Shown: positions 22,812-34,100 of the stretch, piece after piece
Numbering within the stretch: position 1 is the stretch's first letter
How the letters are laid out: every line of letters begins with the position of its first letter
Source of the DNA: Hysterangium stoloniferum
Lineage: Eukaryota; Basidiomycota; Agaricomycetes; Hysterangiales; Hysterangiaceae
DNA: 64,000 nt
Assembly (NCBI GenBank): GCA_015178975.1
Contig: WHVD01000014.1
Location: forward strand, 310,001-374,000
Reading direction: 5' to 3'
Notes under the pieces: model-generated
Databases searched by the model: none
Told to the model about the DNA's origin: nothing
What the model saw: only the letters and a program-made list of their open reading frames with translations
Program-made: the position numbers and the translations under genes

Positions 22812-23100
22812 ATCTATTCCGAAGTAATACATATGTATTTAGAGGTGCCAATGATATACATATGCATGGAATGGACTATTTAAAGGTATCTATTTTTTAA
22901 AAGTATTAGTGTTTCAAACTACTAATTTTTTTTATTGTCTACTCGTGTCCAGAAAGATTCATTAGTTTGTAATGTATGAGAGAGTTTAAAACTTTTTGAA
23001 AGTTTTAAAAACCAAATTATGTTTGAATCACATCCCAGATGTTTAAATGACCTTTAGAGTATATTAGAATTTGGTATACTTAATAGTTTTCAGATATCCT
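22812..23100. other. AT-rich insert between the solo LTR-C and integrase
   Basis: It continues the sequence left of the solo LTR (21938-21987). No coding potential; part of an unidentified insertion into Gypsy-4. Confidence 0.35.
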
Positions 23101-24440
23101 CCTATATTGTTAGTAACCCAAGGTTCTAACATAGATACATGAAATACTGGGTGTACTGCACGCATGTTGTCAGGAAGCTGAAGCGTCCATGAAAGTGTGC
23201 CGGCTTGTGCTATAACTTCAAAAGGACCTAAATATTTTTCAGAGAGCTCTTAGACGTTCTAGTAGTTCAGAAAAACTCAGCTTTAATGAATACTCGGTCT
23301 CCAATCTTGAAATCAGGAGGTGGAAGTCGATTCTTATCCACGGACCATTGGTATCGTTCTTGGGCCATTGCAATAGTTTTATGAAGTTCTTGATGTAGCT
23401 CGTCAAGGTTTGTAATGAAGTCTTGAGAACAGGTGGATGCAAGATTGCATTCCGGGTGGATTGCGATATTGGGGTAGTAGCCTTTGTTTGTGAAGAAAGG
23501 CGAAATGCCAGTAGTGGCGTTCAGTGCATTGTTATATGCGAATTCGGCTAGCGCTAGTAGTGATTTCCAATTGTCTTGTTGATAGTTACAATAGACACAA
23601 ATGTACTGTTCCAATGTTTGATTCATGCATTCGGTTTGGCCATCACCTTCCGGGTGATAGTAGCCGAAGTGAAGTGTAATTTCATGTCCAGTGCTTTTCT
23701 GAGTGACCTAAAAAAGTGAGGGACAAACTTGGATCCACGATCGGATGTGACATGCGACAGAATGCCGTGCTTGGAAAATACATGGGTGACAAATAATTTG
23801 GCTAACTGTACAGATGTTATCATGTCATATGTTGGAATGAAAATACTCTGCTTTGTGAGCCGATCCACAACAACTAGGATTGCAGTATGGCCTTCAGATG
23901 CCAGTAGGTGCTCAATGAAATCCATAGAAATCGAGTTCCAGGGTTTTTCCGGTATCGGTAATTGTTTTAGTAGGCCATATGGTTTGTGTCACTGTGATTT
24001 AGAGTGTAAACACATTGTACAAGATTTGCAATAATGCTTAGCAAAATATCGGATGCCGGGCCATGTATATTCTCTTCTAATGAGTGAAAGAGTCTTATTG
24101 AGGCCGAAGTGTCCTGAGATTGGGGGTCGTGCTTATGTTGTAGGATTCGCAGCCGAAGGGTGTCGGAATCCAGTACATAGATATGGTTGTCAAGTCTAAT
24201 GAAACCTTGTGAGTCTAATGATCTAATGATCATTGGGGTTGATCAGGGTCGGACAGGTTATTGAGGTGTGCTTTGGTGACTGGGTCTAATGGAACTGGCG
24301 ATAGTATATCTTGGTGTAATTTTTCGGTATCCATAAGGATAACACTTCGCAAGACTGGATGAATGAGGTAAGTGGCTCGGATAGATGCGGACAGTTGTTC
24401 CGATGAAAAGATAGGAAATTATGCGGATTAACTGTGGCAT
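23101..24440 (-). pseudogene. Gypsy-4 integrase
   Basis: In sense order: the HHCC-zinc region (24233-23967; QHKHDPQSQDTSA is degraded relative to Gypsy-3), the catalytic core (23925-23239) with MDFIEHLL, VTSDRGSKFVPHFFRSL and a Glu context destroyed by frameshift, then NQTLEQYICVYCNYQQDNW. The integrase C-terminal barrel follows (PPPDFKIGDRVFIKAEFF). Several frameshifts make it non-functional. Confidence 0.8.
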
Positions 24441-24474
24441 AGTCGCTACTCCCCTCTTTAGGATAGACGTCCCA

Positions 24475-25290
24475 TCATCTAGTCATAGTGTTGGGTTTTC
24501 CACCAAGGTGGCCAGGACAGAAGCAGATTACCATATTGAAAGCGGAGAGGAATTCGGACCATTGGGCTTGCCGATGGGTGAGGAGTTTTGTGGTTGAAAA
24601 GTAAACTAAATTTTTGTGGTCAGTAATGACATCTATCGGGTGAGCCGATCCCTCCAAATAATGTTGCCAGGTTTTGAAAGCTTCAAATATTGCAAGTAGT
24701 TCCTTATTGTGAACATCGTAGTTGAGTTCAGGTGCCAAAAATGTGTGAGACAAAAAAGCTACTGGGTGTACTTCACCATCGGTGTCCAAAATGGACAATA
24801 TCGCAGAAAGTGCATAATCTGAGGTGTCAGTTTCCACAATGAGTTGAACGTCGGGCTTCCAGTGCGACAAAATAGGGGCAGATGTAAATGCACTTTTCAA
24901 ATCTCAGAATGCCATTCAGCATTCTTCAGAGAAATTCCACAGGGCATCTTTCCGAGTAAGACGAGTGAGCAGAACAGTAATTTTTGAGTAGTTGTGAATG
25001 AAACAATGATAAAAATTGGTGAAGCCTAAAAAGGACTAAATATCCGTAACCTTTCAGGGTTCCAACCAATCTTGAATGACTTGAATTTTAGAGTCGTCCA
25101 TGCAGAGACCGTCGGGTCCCATCATGAAACCTAAATATTCAGCTGTGTCGACATCAAAAGAACATTTTTTACCATTCGTGAAAAGACCATGTTTTCGGAG
25201 TCTTCAGAGGACTTCACAAACGTGTTCATCATGAAGTGTGGGATCTTCGGAGAATATGAGGATGGAGTCTAAGTACACAATGACACAGGC
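24475..25290 (-). pseudogene. Gypsy-4 RT C-terminal part and RNase H
   Basis: The RT palm motif reads VIVYLDSILIFSEDP, where the catalytic YxDD has become YLDS. RNase H follows at 24900-24475 with LIVETDTSDYALSAILS, NKELLAIFEAFKTW and VITDHKNL, covering the D-E-D acids. Typical connection-domain text (APILSHWKPDVQ) links them. It is truncated at 25290, where LTR-B begins. Confidence 0.85.
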
Positions 25291-25999
25291 CAATGGGGAC
25301 CGATCAGAAGGACTTGGCTTCAACTTATGTGCTGCACCCTCTCACAATTATCCGTCGGGTGTCCTTAGATTTCGGATGGGCAAAGACTAGTCCTAATGAG
25401 TACCTCTCGGCGAGTTACCGATCAGAAGTGAAGGATAAGTCAGGTGTCAGGCCGAGGGGTTGGAAAACCGAGAGTGGGCAAGTGCACACGAAGGCGGATA
25501 GCGGAGTACTTAGTATGAGACTTCTAGAGGTGTAAGAGGGTATTCTGAGTCAATATTCTGATTGCCTAGTAACTACAACTACAGTGGATTCATATACAAG
25601 TATTTGGTGTCTAGAAAATACTAACTAGGAGAAGAGCGGAAATCGGTATTGACAAATAAGCTTGACTAGGAACAGGAAGGTTACAATTAGTTTGGAGGCT
25701 GTGAAATAACTGAGAGCGGGATTACGAGAAAAAGAAATAGTCCGAGGGTTACAAGTATATATAGACATATGTGAAACATAGAGTGGAATGGATCATCATA
25801 ATGAAAAGGGGGATGTATCAGAGTTTAACCAGATAGTACGAGTATATTTGACAGGGGCATAAACAGAGTTTGATCATTGAAAGCATACATCAGCATCGGG
25901 GGTCTGATGGTTTCCAACATGGTGACTTGAAATGCTAACTTGAATGTCAATAGGCAGCAATAACCTTGGGGACCGTCGGGTTGCGACATGGTCATAACA
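25291..25999 (-). mobile_element. LTR-B copy joined to Gypsy-4 RT on one side and a Helitron on the other
   Basis: It is colinear with the solo LTR-B at 61616-62350, ending GTCATAACA at 25999. The right flank starts CCAGG and is Helitron coding sequence; the left flank is Gypsy-4 RT, so there is no target duplication. This suggests ectopic recombination between LTR-B copies. Confidence 0.75.
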
Positions 26000-26240
26000 C
26001 CAGGGAAGTAAATACTAAAGCAGAATTATATGCCCAGATATTTTTACAAAACTCTTTAGAATCTGCATCCTCAGGATTCTCTAGTAGATGATGTAATGGG
26101 TGAGGGACATCTTCAAGTATAGGTAATCTGATCTTTCCAGATAAACAACAACCTCCAAAAAGAGGATTGTTATTAGAGGAATGATGAAGGTGCTCTGCCA
26201 TCCAATGTAATGCATTGCATTTTCAACACAATACAGTCAT
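26000..26240 (-). pseudogene. Helitron helicase-like N-terminal fragment
   Basis: The minus strand encodes HLHHSSNNNPLFGGCCLSGK, then LPILEDVPHPLHHLL and SKEFCKNIWAYNSALVFTSL. This matches the segment just before the Rep domain of fungal Helitrons (pattern: CCxxGKxxLP, then FRxNIRxYNxAFAFTSLG). It is a fragment only; Rep and helicase domains are absent. Confidence 0.75.
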
Positions 26241-26646
26241 TGTTCCCAGATAATGTGGCTGCAGCTGTGGATTATTCTCATCAATTGGGCACCTAGCCAG
26301 GGGGAGTGGCTGTGAGGTATCAGCATTATCTCATAATGTTCTCATAATGTTCTTTGAATTATTTAATATTTTCTCGAATTTTTATTGTATTTTTACTATA
26401 TTTATTGTGAAAAATTAGGCCTTATTCCTTTTTAACTTCGCATAAATAATAGCATATATGGACTCATATTATGCTATTATTTAAATTATTATAATTTTTA
26501 ACTAATTATTTATATTTTATTTACTTAGTTATTACTGCCCAGCACATTGCCTTGCTTGTATGTGTGCATTTGGGCATCACATGACACATTACCTAATCTG
26601 GCTCATACAGTCACGCTAGTGACTAGCATTTAGTCACATGAGTGAC
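26241..26646. other. AT-rich intergenic DNA
   Basis: No gene seen. It includes a cluster of CACATGAC/GTCACATG motifs similar to those in LTR-F. Confidence 0.4.
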
Positions 26647-27653
26647 TGTAACACTAGTCATGTGACCTATTAGATGAGCCTCCGATGTCGGGATGTCACA
26701 CAAGTCACAGATGTGACTACCGAGTCATTAATTGATTCCGCCGACTCATCGTTTGCTTCCGTCCCGGGACTGCGGCCTTGAACCTTCATGTTCAAGCAAG
26801 AGGTTAGAACCCTTGTCTCAGAGAGGGGAATCATGTGATAAATAAAGGGTAAATAATGAGTAGAATATGAGGTCATTATTATCTAACTAGTGACCTCATA
26901 AACTAAATAGTTAGCTAATCATTTAGTTATCAAAATGTATATAAGGAGGGCCAAGTTTCCAATAAAATCATCTATCTCACACACATTTTACTGCACAGCT
27001 CAGAAGCTTATCTAATCATCCTAAGGACAATAATAGCCTTAGTCTGATACACTAACTGCAAGCACCTACACTTGCAGAATCTTGAATCTTTGTCAGCAAC
27101 TCTTGAACTTAGCTAATCATCTAAGTTCCCCCAGCCTCACAGCTACCCTTTAGGCTTATTAATTACATAATAAACCTAATAAGTATCTAAGTATCCTTAC
27201 TGAAATTTCCCTGCCAATACTAGATTATTCAAGGCCCAGCCCTAAGTTTATTGAATTAATCAAGTACAAGCACTCAGATAATCCAATACAAATTACTTTC
27301 TCTATTAATAAATTATTTAACACCTTGTTAAATACCTATTAATAGTTACAAATAAGCATACAAGAATCCGAAGCTTTATATCAAGTCTCTGCTAAGTTAC
27401 TGCGCATATACTCAGCTTCTAGCCCCCTGTTCTCAAGGAATAGTTCTTTTATTTGCTAAAAGAGTGATATATTGTTCTATTGAACCTTTCAATAATCAAA
27501 ATAAGAATTGATTTGAGTTGTTTAAGCTTAATAGCACAGCTCATTAATCTATCAGTATTTAAATTACTGGACCTTTGCTTGTTTTATTGTTGAAGCTCTT
27601 TGACACTATAGCATATATTGAGCTATCTAAGAGAAACCCCTGAATACATTACA
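26647..27653 (+). mobile_element. Solo LTR-E, near-perfect target duplication
   Basis: Starts TGTAACACTAGTC and ends AATACATTACA. Flanks are GTGAC (26642-26646) and GTGGC (27654-27658), differing at one base. It has a TATA-like ATGTATATAAGG near 26936 and an AATAAA signal downstream. It interrupts the 3' end of the proline-rich exon. Confidence 0.55.
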
Positions 27654-28330
27654 GTGGCCCAGGGGGTCCAGGAGGTAGTGGAACAGGTTCAGCAGGCTCA
27701 GGAATATGTGGTAATGGTAATGCATCCTCATCTATTGGTATAGGAACAATAGCAGGAATAGGAACATGGTCTACAGGTAAGATAGGAGGAGCAGGAATAA
27801 TATGGGAGAGTGGAAGGGCAACTGCCTGAGCTTGTATAGCAGCAACTCCTCTTCTTCCAACCTGTCTCTTTCTATGATTAGGAGGGGGAGGTGCAGGGTT
27901 CAGAGCAGCCTGAGCAAATAATGCTTCCATTGCTGCCCTGCCTACTTCAGCAGGAGGTTGCAATGCAGCAGGATTGTGTCTGGATGATGCTACAAGCTGT
28001 GGTCCATTTGCCAATTGTACACATATATTAGCTATAGCAGTGCCAGGAGTAAGAGCAGGACCAGTTATATTATGTGATGATCCAGCAATAGCAAATGGAT
28101 CCTGCTGATTGATCGGCAGATGATCAATGGGGAGGGGGAAGGGTAATGGTAATAGAGCAGGAATATGACCCTGCTGAGAAGCACCATAATGTCACAGGTG
28201 GCACTCAGTGTGTGGGGTCATTAACAAATGCTGCTGATGGTCTTGAGCACATACATTTTCTCAATTGTATTCGGGTGTAGAAGGTTCAGAAGGTAGATTC
28301 CTAAAAGGGTGGATAGATTAGGCATTGAAA
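27654..28330 (-). pseudogene. Proline-rich coding remnant of unknown origin
   Basis: A 121-codon frame (28014-27649) extends upstream, without a start codon, to about 28190. It is rich in Pro, Ala and Ile with short repeats such as PIPAIVPIPIDEDALPLPH and the end PLPPGPPGPL. The first stop upstream lies at about 28192. It may be one exon of a larger minus-strand gene whose other exons are the modules at 29690-30540. Not recognised; no membrane segment or signal peptide. Confidence 0.4.
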
Positions 28331-28498
28331 GAAAAATAGGATAAGCTTACATTCTACAAGCTACCAATAGGCAAAAAAGTGAAACCTGATAATATTCTGT
28401 CAATGGCAAGTAACTATAGAAAAAATGGAAAAATACCATAGTAAAATGACTTTGAATTGCATTTGAGGAACTTCAGCTATACTGAAGTGAATTAATGT

Positions 28499-29681
28499 TG
28501 TTACGACCGTGTCGTAACCCATGTCGCAACCCGATGGTCTCCGAGAATACTACAGTCTATCAATGTTCGAAGTTATTGATCAAGTCATCATTTCGGCAAC
28601 CTTCGGAATACCGACACTGACGTATACCTTCACGGCGATCAAACCTCGTTTACGCCCCTGTCAAATATACTCATACCATCTGGTTATGCTTTGATACGTC
28701 CCCTTTCATTATGATGATCCGTTTTACTCTATGTTTCACATATGGCCGTATATACTTGTAGCCCGTGGACTATTCCCTTTTTCGTAATCCCGCTCTCGGC
28801 TAAATCTCGGCTTCCAATCTTATTGTAACTTTCCAGTTTCTAGTCAAGTCTATTCATCAAATAGTGTTTCCGCTCTTCCCTTAGTTAGTAGTTTCTAGAC
28901 GCTGATAACTCATATATAAGACCCGCTGTAATGTAACTACTAGACAATCAGAATATCAACTTAGATCAACTTAGATACCCCTCTAATTTCGGACTCCATT
29001 ATCTATTCACGACCACCACATTCCGACTCCATCCGATTTACGACTTCAACCTCTAATCTCCGACTCTCAGTCTCTGACTCTCAGTCTCTGACTCTCAGTC
29101 TCTGACTCTCAGTCTCTGACTGTCTCAGTCTCCGACTGTCTCAGTCTCCGACTGTCTCAGTCTCCGACTGTCTCAGTCTCCGACTGTCTCAGTCTCCGAC
29201 TGTCTCAGTCTCCGACTGTCTCAGTCTCCGACTGTCTCAGTCTCCGACTGTCTCAGTCTCCGACTGTCTCAGTCTCCGACTGTCTCAGTCTCCGACTGTC
29301 TCAGTCTCCGACTGTCTCAGTCTCCGACTGTCTCAGTCTCCGACTCTCTCAGTCTCCGACTCTCTCAGTTTCCGACTCTCTCAGTCTCCGACTCCCTCAG
29401 TCTCCGACTCTCAGTCCCCGACTCTCAATCTCCGACTCTCAGTGCCTGACTCTCAGTCTCCGACTCTTGGTCTCCGACCCCTCAGCCCAACCCTCAACTG
29501 ATCCTTCAGTTTCCGATCGGTAGTTTACCAAGAGGTTTACTTGACAGGACTAGTTTCCACCCGCCCGAAATTTAAGGACACCTGACGGTAACTTGTGAGG
29601 GTGCAGCACATAAGCTGAAGCCAAGTCCTTCTGTTCGGTCCCCGTCGGTCTGCCAACATCCATCAGTTTCTGCTTTTAACA
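28499..29681 (+). mobile_element. Solo LTR-B, target duplication AATGT, carrying a minisatellite
   Basis: Runs TGTTACGACC to TTTTAACA. AATGT is present at 28494-28498 and 29682-29686. At 1183 bp it is about 450 bp longer than other LTR-B copies because of an internal tandem array. Confidence 0.95.
29063..29470. repeat. Tandem minisatellite inside LTR-B (14- and 16-bp units)
   Basis: About 14 near-perfect copies of the 16-mer GACTGTCTCAGTCTCC (29118-29341) are flanked by 14-bp variants (GACTCTCAGTCTCT). Other LTR-B copies (about 985-1020, 61800) have only a single polypyrimidine stretch at this place. Confidence 0.95.
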
Positions 29682-29689
29682 AATGTGAA

Positions 29690-30540
29690 CAGAGCCAAAA
29701 GAACCTAAAGTAGTTAGAAATAATCAAAAAAACATGCCAAAATATATAGATAACATTTAGACACTCACTTGGAATATTCTGAATCTAGTGAAAAAGCATC
29801 AGAGAAAGAAAATAGCACTTGGATAATACTTTACTTAATAAAAAAGCCCAAAAAAGTGGAAGGATAATAGGAAAATGCATTTAAAAAAAGGAAATTTGCT
29901 TAAAATGACAAATATATCATTATATAAGTGAACATATAACTCACTTGAAATGTTCTGGATATTGTAAGAATATTGTAAAATGAAATGGCTACCAAAGGAA
30001 TAAGAAGTCTCTGAAAAACATTCAAAAACATCAAAAAAAGCAAAAACATGATCAAAACAACCTAAACCTCACCTAAAACTGTTCTGGATGTTGGGAAGAT
30101 GCTCTGAGATAAAGTTAGAACCAAAGCATCAGAAATTCTCCTAAAAAAACATTAAAAAAACATTAAAAACAGGACATTTAAATACAGGAAAATACCAAAA
30201 AGACAAAAATATTATCAAGAGAACCTAAAACCTACCTGAAAGTATCCTGGATGTTGAGAAGATGCCTTGAGATGAAATAAGAATCAATAGATCAGAAGGT
30301 TTCCTAAACAAAACATTAAAAAAACATTAAAAATGTGAAATTTAAATATAGAAAAATATCAAAAATAATGAAAAACATGATCAAAAAAATCCAAAACTTA
30401 CTTAAAAAGTCCTGAATGGTGTGAGGATATGATCTGGGCCAGAAAGGATACAAAAAGGGAGAGAAAGATATTAAAAAGACATTAAAAAAGTGAAAATTAA
30501 CAAATAACTCACTGGAATGCCTAGAAAACTCAATCAAATC
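29690..30540 (-). repeat. Degenerate tandem modules each ending in a splice-donor-like site
   Basis: At least five units, 125-175 bp apart, share the minus-strand pattern CATCTTCTCAACATCCAGGA followed by a short stretch and AG|GTRAGT-like sequence, then AT-rich DNA with poly-T. Landmarks on the plus strand lie near 29780, 29955, 30080, 30248 and 30412. They look like duplicated exon-intron units of one gene, possibly that of the proline-rich exon at 27654-28330. Confidence 0.5.
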
Positions 30541-30789
30541 TTCAGAACTTCACCTTCCTGATCTACCTTAACAAAACTACCAAAAAATATCAAAGGTTTA
30601 TAAGCAATAAATCAGTGAAAACTCAAAAAGAGAGAATTTGCTGTTACACACCTCAAAGCCAATGGGGCCAATTAAAAGGTTCAGAAAATTGGTAATTATA
30701 TAGCCCTTGATTATCCTATGGAAGAACTGGTCAGACTTTATTTTTAGAGAGCTTGGAGTGGAAGATGTGAGTCTGGTGATTGCCCAGCC

Positions 30790-31596
30790 TGGTAAGTTTG
30801 TGTACATGGAGGGTTTCTGGAGAAACCCATGGGAAAGCCGGTAGGACTTTGCTTCAGCTTATAGGCTGTGCCCTCGTGAGATCATCTTGTCCAATTTCAA
30901 ACAGGTGGATGGGAATTCCAGGGAGTCTGGGTGGAGTTCATGGGTTGAGAGGTCAGGGAGTCAAGATGAATAAGTTGGAGGTCGAGTGATAGATGGGTCG
31001 GAGCCCATGGGCTCCCACAAGTAAAAGCGGTGTGTTTCAAAGAGGAGTTTAGAGTGGAAAATATACTAGATTACTGGGGGGAATCTAAGCTGATTTTCTG
31101 ACTGGATTGTATGTACAACATCTGTCAGACTATATAGACTGTGGAATTAATAACATACCAAATCTAGTAATAATGAAAACTAAACTAGCAAACATGAAAT
31201 GAGATAAATAAACACCAAACTTGGTGTTAGGAATGGAATGGAGCGGAGCAGAGTCCAAATTGTGACAGGTCATAAAACCATAATGGGAATGGGGCAGGAG
31301 CGGAGTCTGAATTGTGACAGGTCATTTGACTATAATGGGAACAGGGCTCAGTTAGAGAGCTGACGGGTTTTCCGAGTGGGTCCAGTGACTGGTGCATGGA
31401 ACAGGGTTGGAGATAGACAGGGATGGAGTCCAGTGGGTATTCTGGTGACTGAAACATGAAGTAACAAAGGTCGAGCATGGACAGGTCTGACATATGGAGT
31501 CTGGCAGGTATTCTGGTAAACTGATAATTGGTGCATGTAGGGTGTGGGTACATATAAGTTAGTGCCCGGAGTCTGGCAGGATTTCTGGTTGTAACA
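30790..31596 (-). mobile_element. Gypsy-3 3' LTR (LTR-C)
   Basis: 807 bp, colinear with the right LTR and with the solo copy at 21988-22806. The adjoining polypurine tract at 31597-31610 identifies it as the 3' LTR. Confidence 0.9.
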
Positions 31597-31739
31597 GTAC
31601 CCTCCCTTTATGCTGAAGTCCCAAAGAGGCTCTAGAACCTGATAAGGTTTTGTCAGCTACACGCATGTGTCAGAAGTCATGTCAGTTACACGTATGTGTC
31701 ATAGAGTCATGTGATCTGGAAGGTAAGGTTCAGATGCAA

Positions 31740-31755
31740 TGAGCCTATATAAAAA
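31740..31755 (+). promoter_or_regulatory. TATA-like box of the antisense gene in Gypsy-3
   Basis: CCTATATAAAAAATTG, at the same relative place as the TATA-like box of the Gypsy-4 copy (20196). Confidence 0.45.
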
Positions 31756-31796
31756 ATTGAAAAATGAAAAATTCTTCTTCTTTTTTACCCCCATCA

Positions 31797-32640
31797 TCAA
31801 CATAGGTCCCAACCCAATGCCATGCAAACCAGTACCAGCAACCAGGCCCTCCACAGGCACTTCATATTGGGTGCCACTCACTGCTGCCCAAATCTTGGTG
31901 CAGTAGGAGGAACAATGCCGTCAATGAGAGGAGGCAGAGAGGGAGGCTGAGAGGCAGAGGAAAAGGGATGAGGAGGCTGCATGGATTGCCACAGAAAAAG
32001 CCAGGGTGGCTGCGGACAGGGCCATGGTTGCCATGGGAAAGGTAAGTCACATTGATCCACCATGTCGACTTGACTGACTTTGCATTTTCAGCACAAAGTG
32101 GCAGAGGTCAAGTCGGAGTCCGAGGGGGAGCTGGAGACCCCCCAAAAGGTAAGTCTCGGGTCTGTGGATATTCTGGGAAACTAACCACCAACAGAAGGCA
32201 AAGAAAGTGGCTCCAGTCCGCTTTCAAGTTAGGAATGACCCACAGTGTTCTGGTTGTAATGACTGGAACACTGACTGCAATCGGAAGTCTGGGCAGGGAC
32301 TGGGCTGCTGGCAATGTGCATACCTCAAAGTGAGGTGCTCACTTGTTCATGAGCAGCCCACAGGGTCCATGGCACAGGAAGTGAGTGGGTTGGATGGGAT
32401 TATGGGCTTGGATGAGGTTCTGGGGTGGATTGCTGAGGGCATAGAGGCCCAAAACAAGTTGCTTAGGAAGAGCAACTGGGTGCAGGTGGTGGTGGTGAAA
32501 GAACTCCATGGGCTCTGAGAGGAGTTTTGGAAACTGAGAACTGCAGATCAGAAGTTCCGAGGATGCCAGTTCAGATGAGGATGGGGTTCCTGTGGAGATA
32601 GCGGAGCTCCCTCAGGAGATGGCTGAAGTTGGGCAGAAGC
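31797..32640 (+). pseudogene. Antisense zinc-cluster gene of Gypsy-3
   Basis: Homologue of the gene at 20257-21255. The ATG is lost (CATAGG remains near 31801) and exon 1 has stops. The first intron is 32042-32091 (50 bp, GTAAGT...CAG) and the second 32149-32194 (46 bp, GTAAGT...CAG). Both are phase 0 and match the Gypsy-4 positions. Exon 2 is acidic (VKSESEGELETPQK). Exon 3 keeps all six cysteines at 32246-32338 as CX2CX6CX9CX2CX6C with the shared SGQGxxCxxC core. A TGA at 32516 ends the open frame, and degraded homologous sequence continues to about 32640. Confidence 0.65.
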
Positions 32641-32894
32641 ATAGCCCCATAAATGTAGATTGAAAAATAATAAAGTTTTAATAATTTTTTTTTGAAAATA
32701 AAAGTAAAGTGTGAAAAGCATAAAATCAAAGTCTGCGGAGAAATCCACTTAGGACTTGAAAAACATGGCAGAAACCTGTAAAAGCAAAGAGAGACATAGG
32801 GTGACAGGAAAAAATGAAAATGAATCCAATCGTAACATGGGGTCTGCAGAGTGCAGTCAGAGAGAAGATAGTGGTCCAGGTTTGAGCAGGTAAG

Positions 32895-33065
32895 CTGTAT
32901 GAAAGTCAGTAACAATTTCTGTGGTCAAAATCCATGAAGTCTCTTCATTGGTACCCTCATAACCCACTTGACCAAGTAAAGCAGCTTACAAGTGCATTGA
33001 CACTTATCAATTTTTTAATCTAAAATTTGTGAGATTTCAAACTCGGGTTCTCTGTCAATAATGAC
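32895..33065 (-). pseudogene. Gypsy-3 chromodomain remnant
   Basis: Frames on the minus strand give EPEFEISQILD, then CKLLYLVKW followed by a frameshift and ETSW-like sequence, colinear with the Gypsy-4 chromodomain. Broken. Confidence 0.65.
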
Positions 33066-33118
33066 TGGAGGAGGCAGAGATTGCACATGATCTGGGATAG
33101 TGTTAGCAGGACAAGGTT

Positions 33119-34100
33119 CTAACATAGAAACATGAAATACCAGGTGTACCATGTGCATCTATCCAGAAGCCATAGAGTCCAAGAAACTGAACCTACTTGT
33201 GCTATTATTTCAAACGGACCTAAATATCTTTCAGCAAGCTTTTTTGATGGAGGGGTAGTCCGAAAGAATTGAGCTTTGACAAAAACACGATCATCAATTT
33301 TGAAGTTGGGTGGCAGAGTCCAGTTCTTGTCCACTGAATGCTGATATTGCTCTTGGGTGGACGTTATTGCAGTCTGGAGTTCCTTGTGGAGCTCATGGAG
33401 GTCTGTGACAAACTCTTGAGCATGGGCAGAGGTGAGATTTCATTCTGGATGTACTGTAATATTTGGATTATGTCCTTTATTTGCAAAGAATGGGAAATGC
33501 CAGTAGTGGCCAAAGGTGCATTGTTGTAAGCAAATTCTGCAAGTGGTAATAGGGATTTCCAATTGTCCTGTTGATAGTTGCAATATACATAGAGGTATTG
33601 TTCCAATGTCTGATTGACGTGTTTGGTTTGTCCGTTGCCTCCTGGGTGATGTCTGGACATGAAGTGTAATTTCATGTCCAAGGATTTCCCGAGGGATCTA
33701 AAGAAGTGAGATACGAACTCTGATCCTCGATTGGAAGTTACATGGGACAGAGCTCCATGCTTGGAAAATACAGTACGTTGATAATAAAACATTCCACTAA
33801 CTGTACAGACGTAATGGTATCATATGTAGGAATGAATATACCTTGTTTTGAGAATCTGTCAACAACTACTAGAATGGCAGAATAGCCTTCGGAGTCCAGT
33901 AGGTATTCAATGAAATCCATAGAGATGGAATTCCATGGGTGTTCTGGTACTGGGAGTTGTTTTAAAAGGCCATATGGCTTGTGTCACTGTGATTTCGAGC
34001 ATGGACAAGTAATGGAGGATTTACAATAGTGCTTAATGGATCCTTGGAGTCTGGGCCAGGTGTATTCTCTTCTTATTAATGAGAGAGTTTTGTTGAACCC
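33119..34100 (-). pseudogene. Gypsy-3 integrase
   Basis: The zinc domain is KHDHPLSGHFGF with TCPCSKSQ. The core runs MDFIEYLLDSEGYSAILVVV, then VTSNRGSEFVSHFFRSL, where the second catalytic Asp has become Asn. GGNGQTKHVNQTLEQY follows, with the catalytic Glu replaced by Lys. The C-terminal barrel reads LPPNFKIDDRVFVKAQFF. Frameshifts separate these parts. Inactive. Confidence 0.85.

Larger units (their letters stand above)
19784..25290 (-). mobile_element. Gypsy-4: 3' half of a chromodomain LTR retrotransposon
   Basis: In element sense the order is RT palm, RNase H, integrase, chromodomain, an antisense gene, polypurine tract and a partial 3' LTR. The 5' half (gag, protease, N-terminal RT) is missing. 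At about 25290 the RT (VIVYLDSILIFSEDP) is replaced by LTR-B sequence. A MITE and a solo LTR-C split the region between integrase and chromodomain. It belongs to the same lineage as Gypsy-3. Confidence 0.85.
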
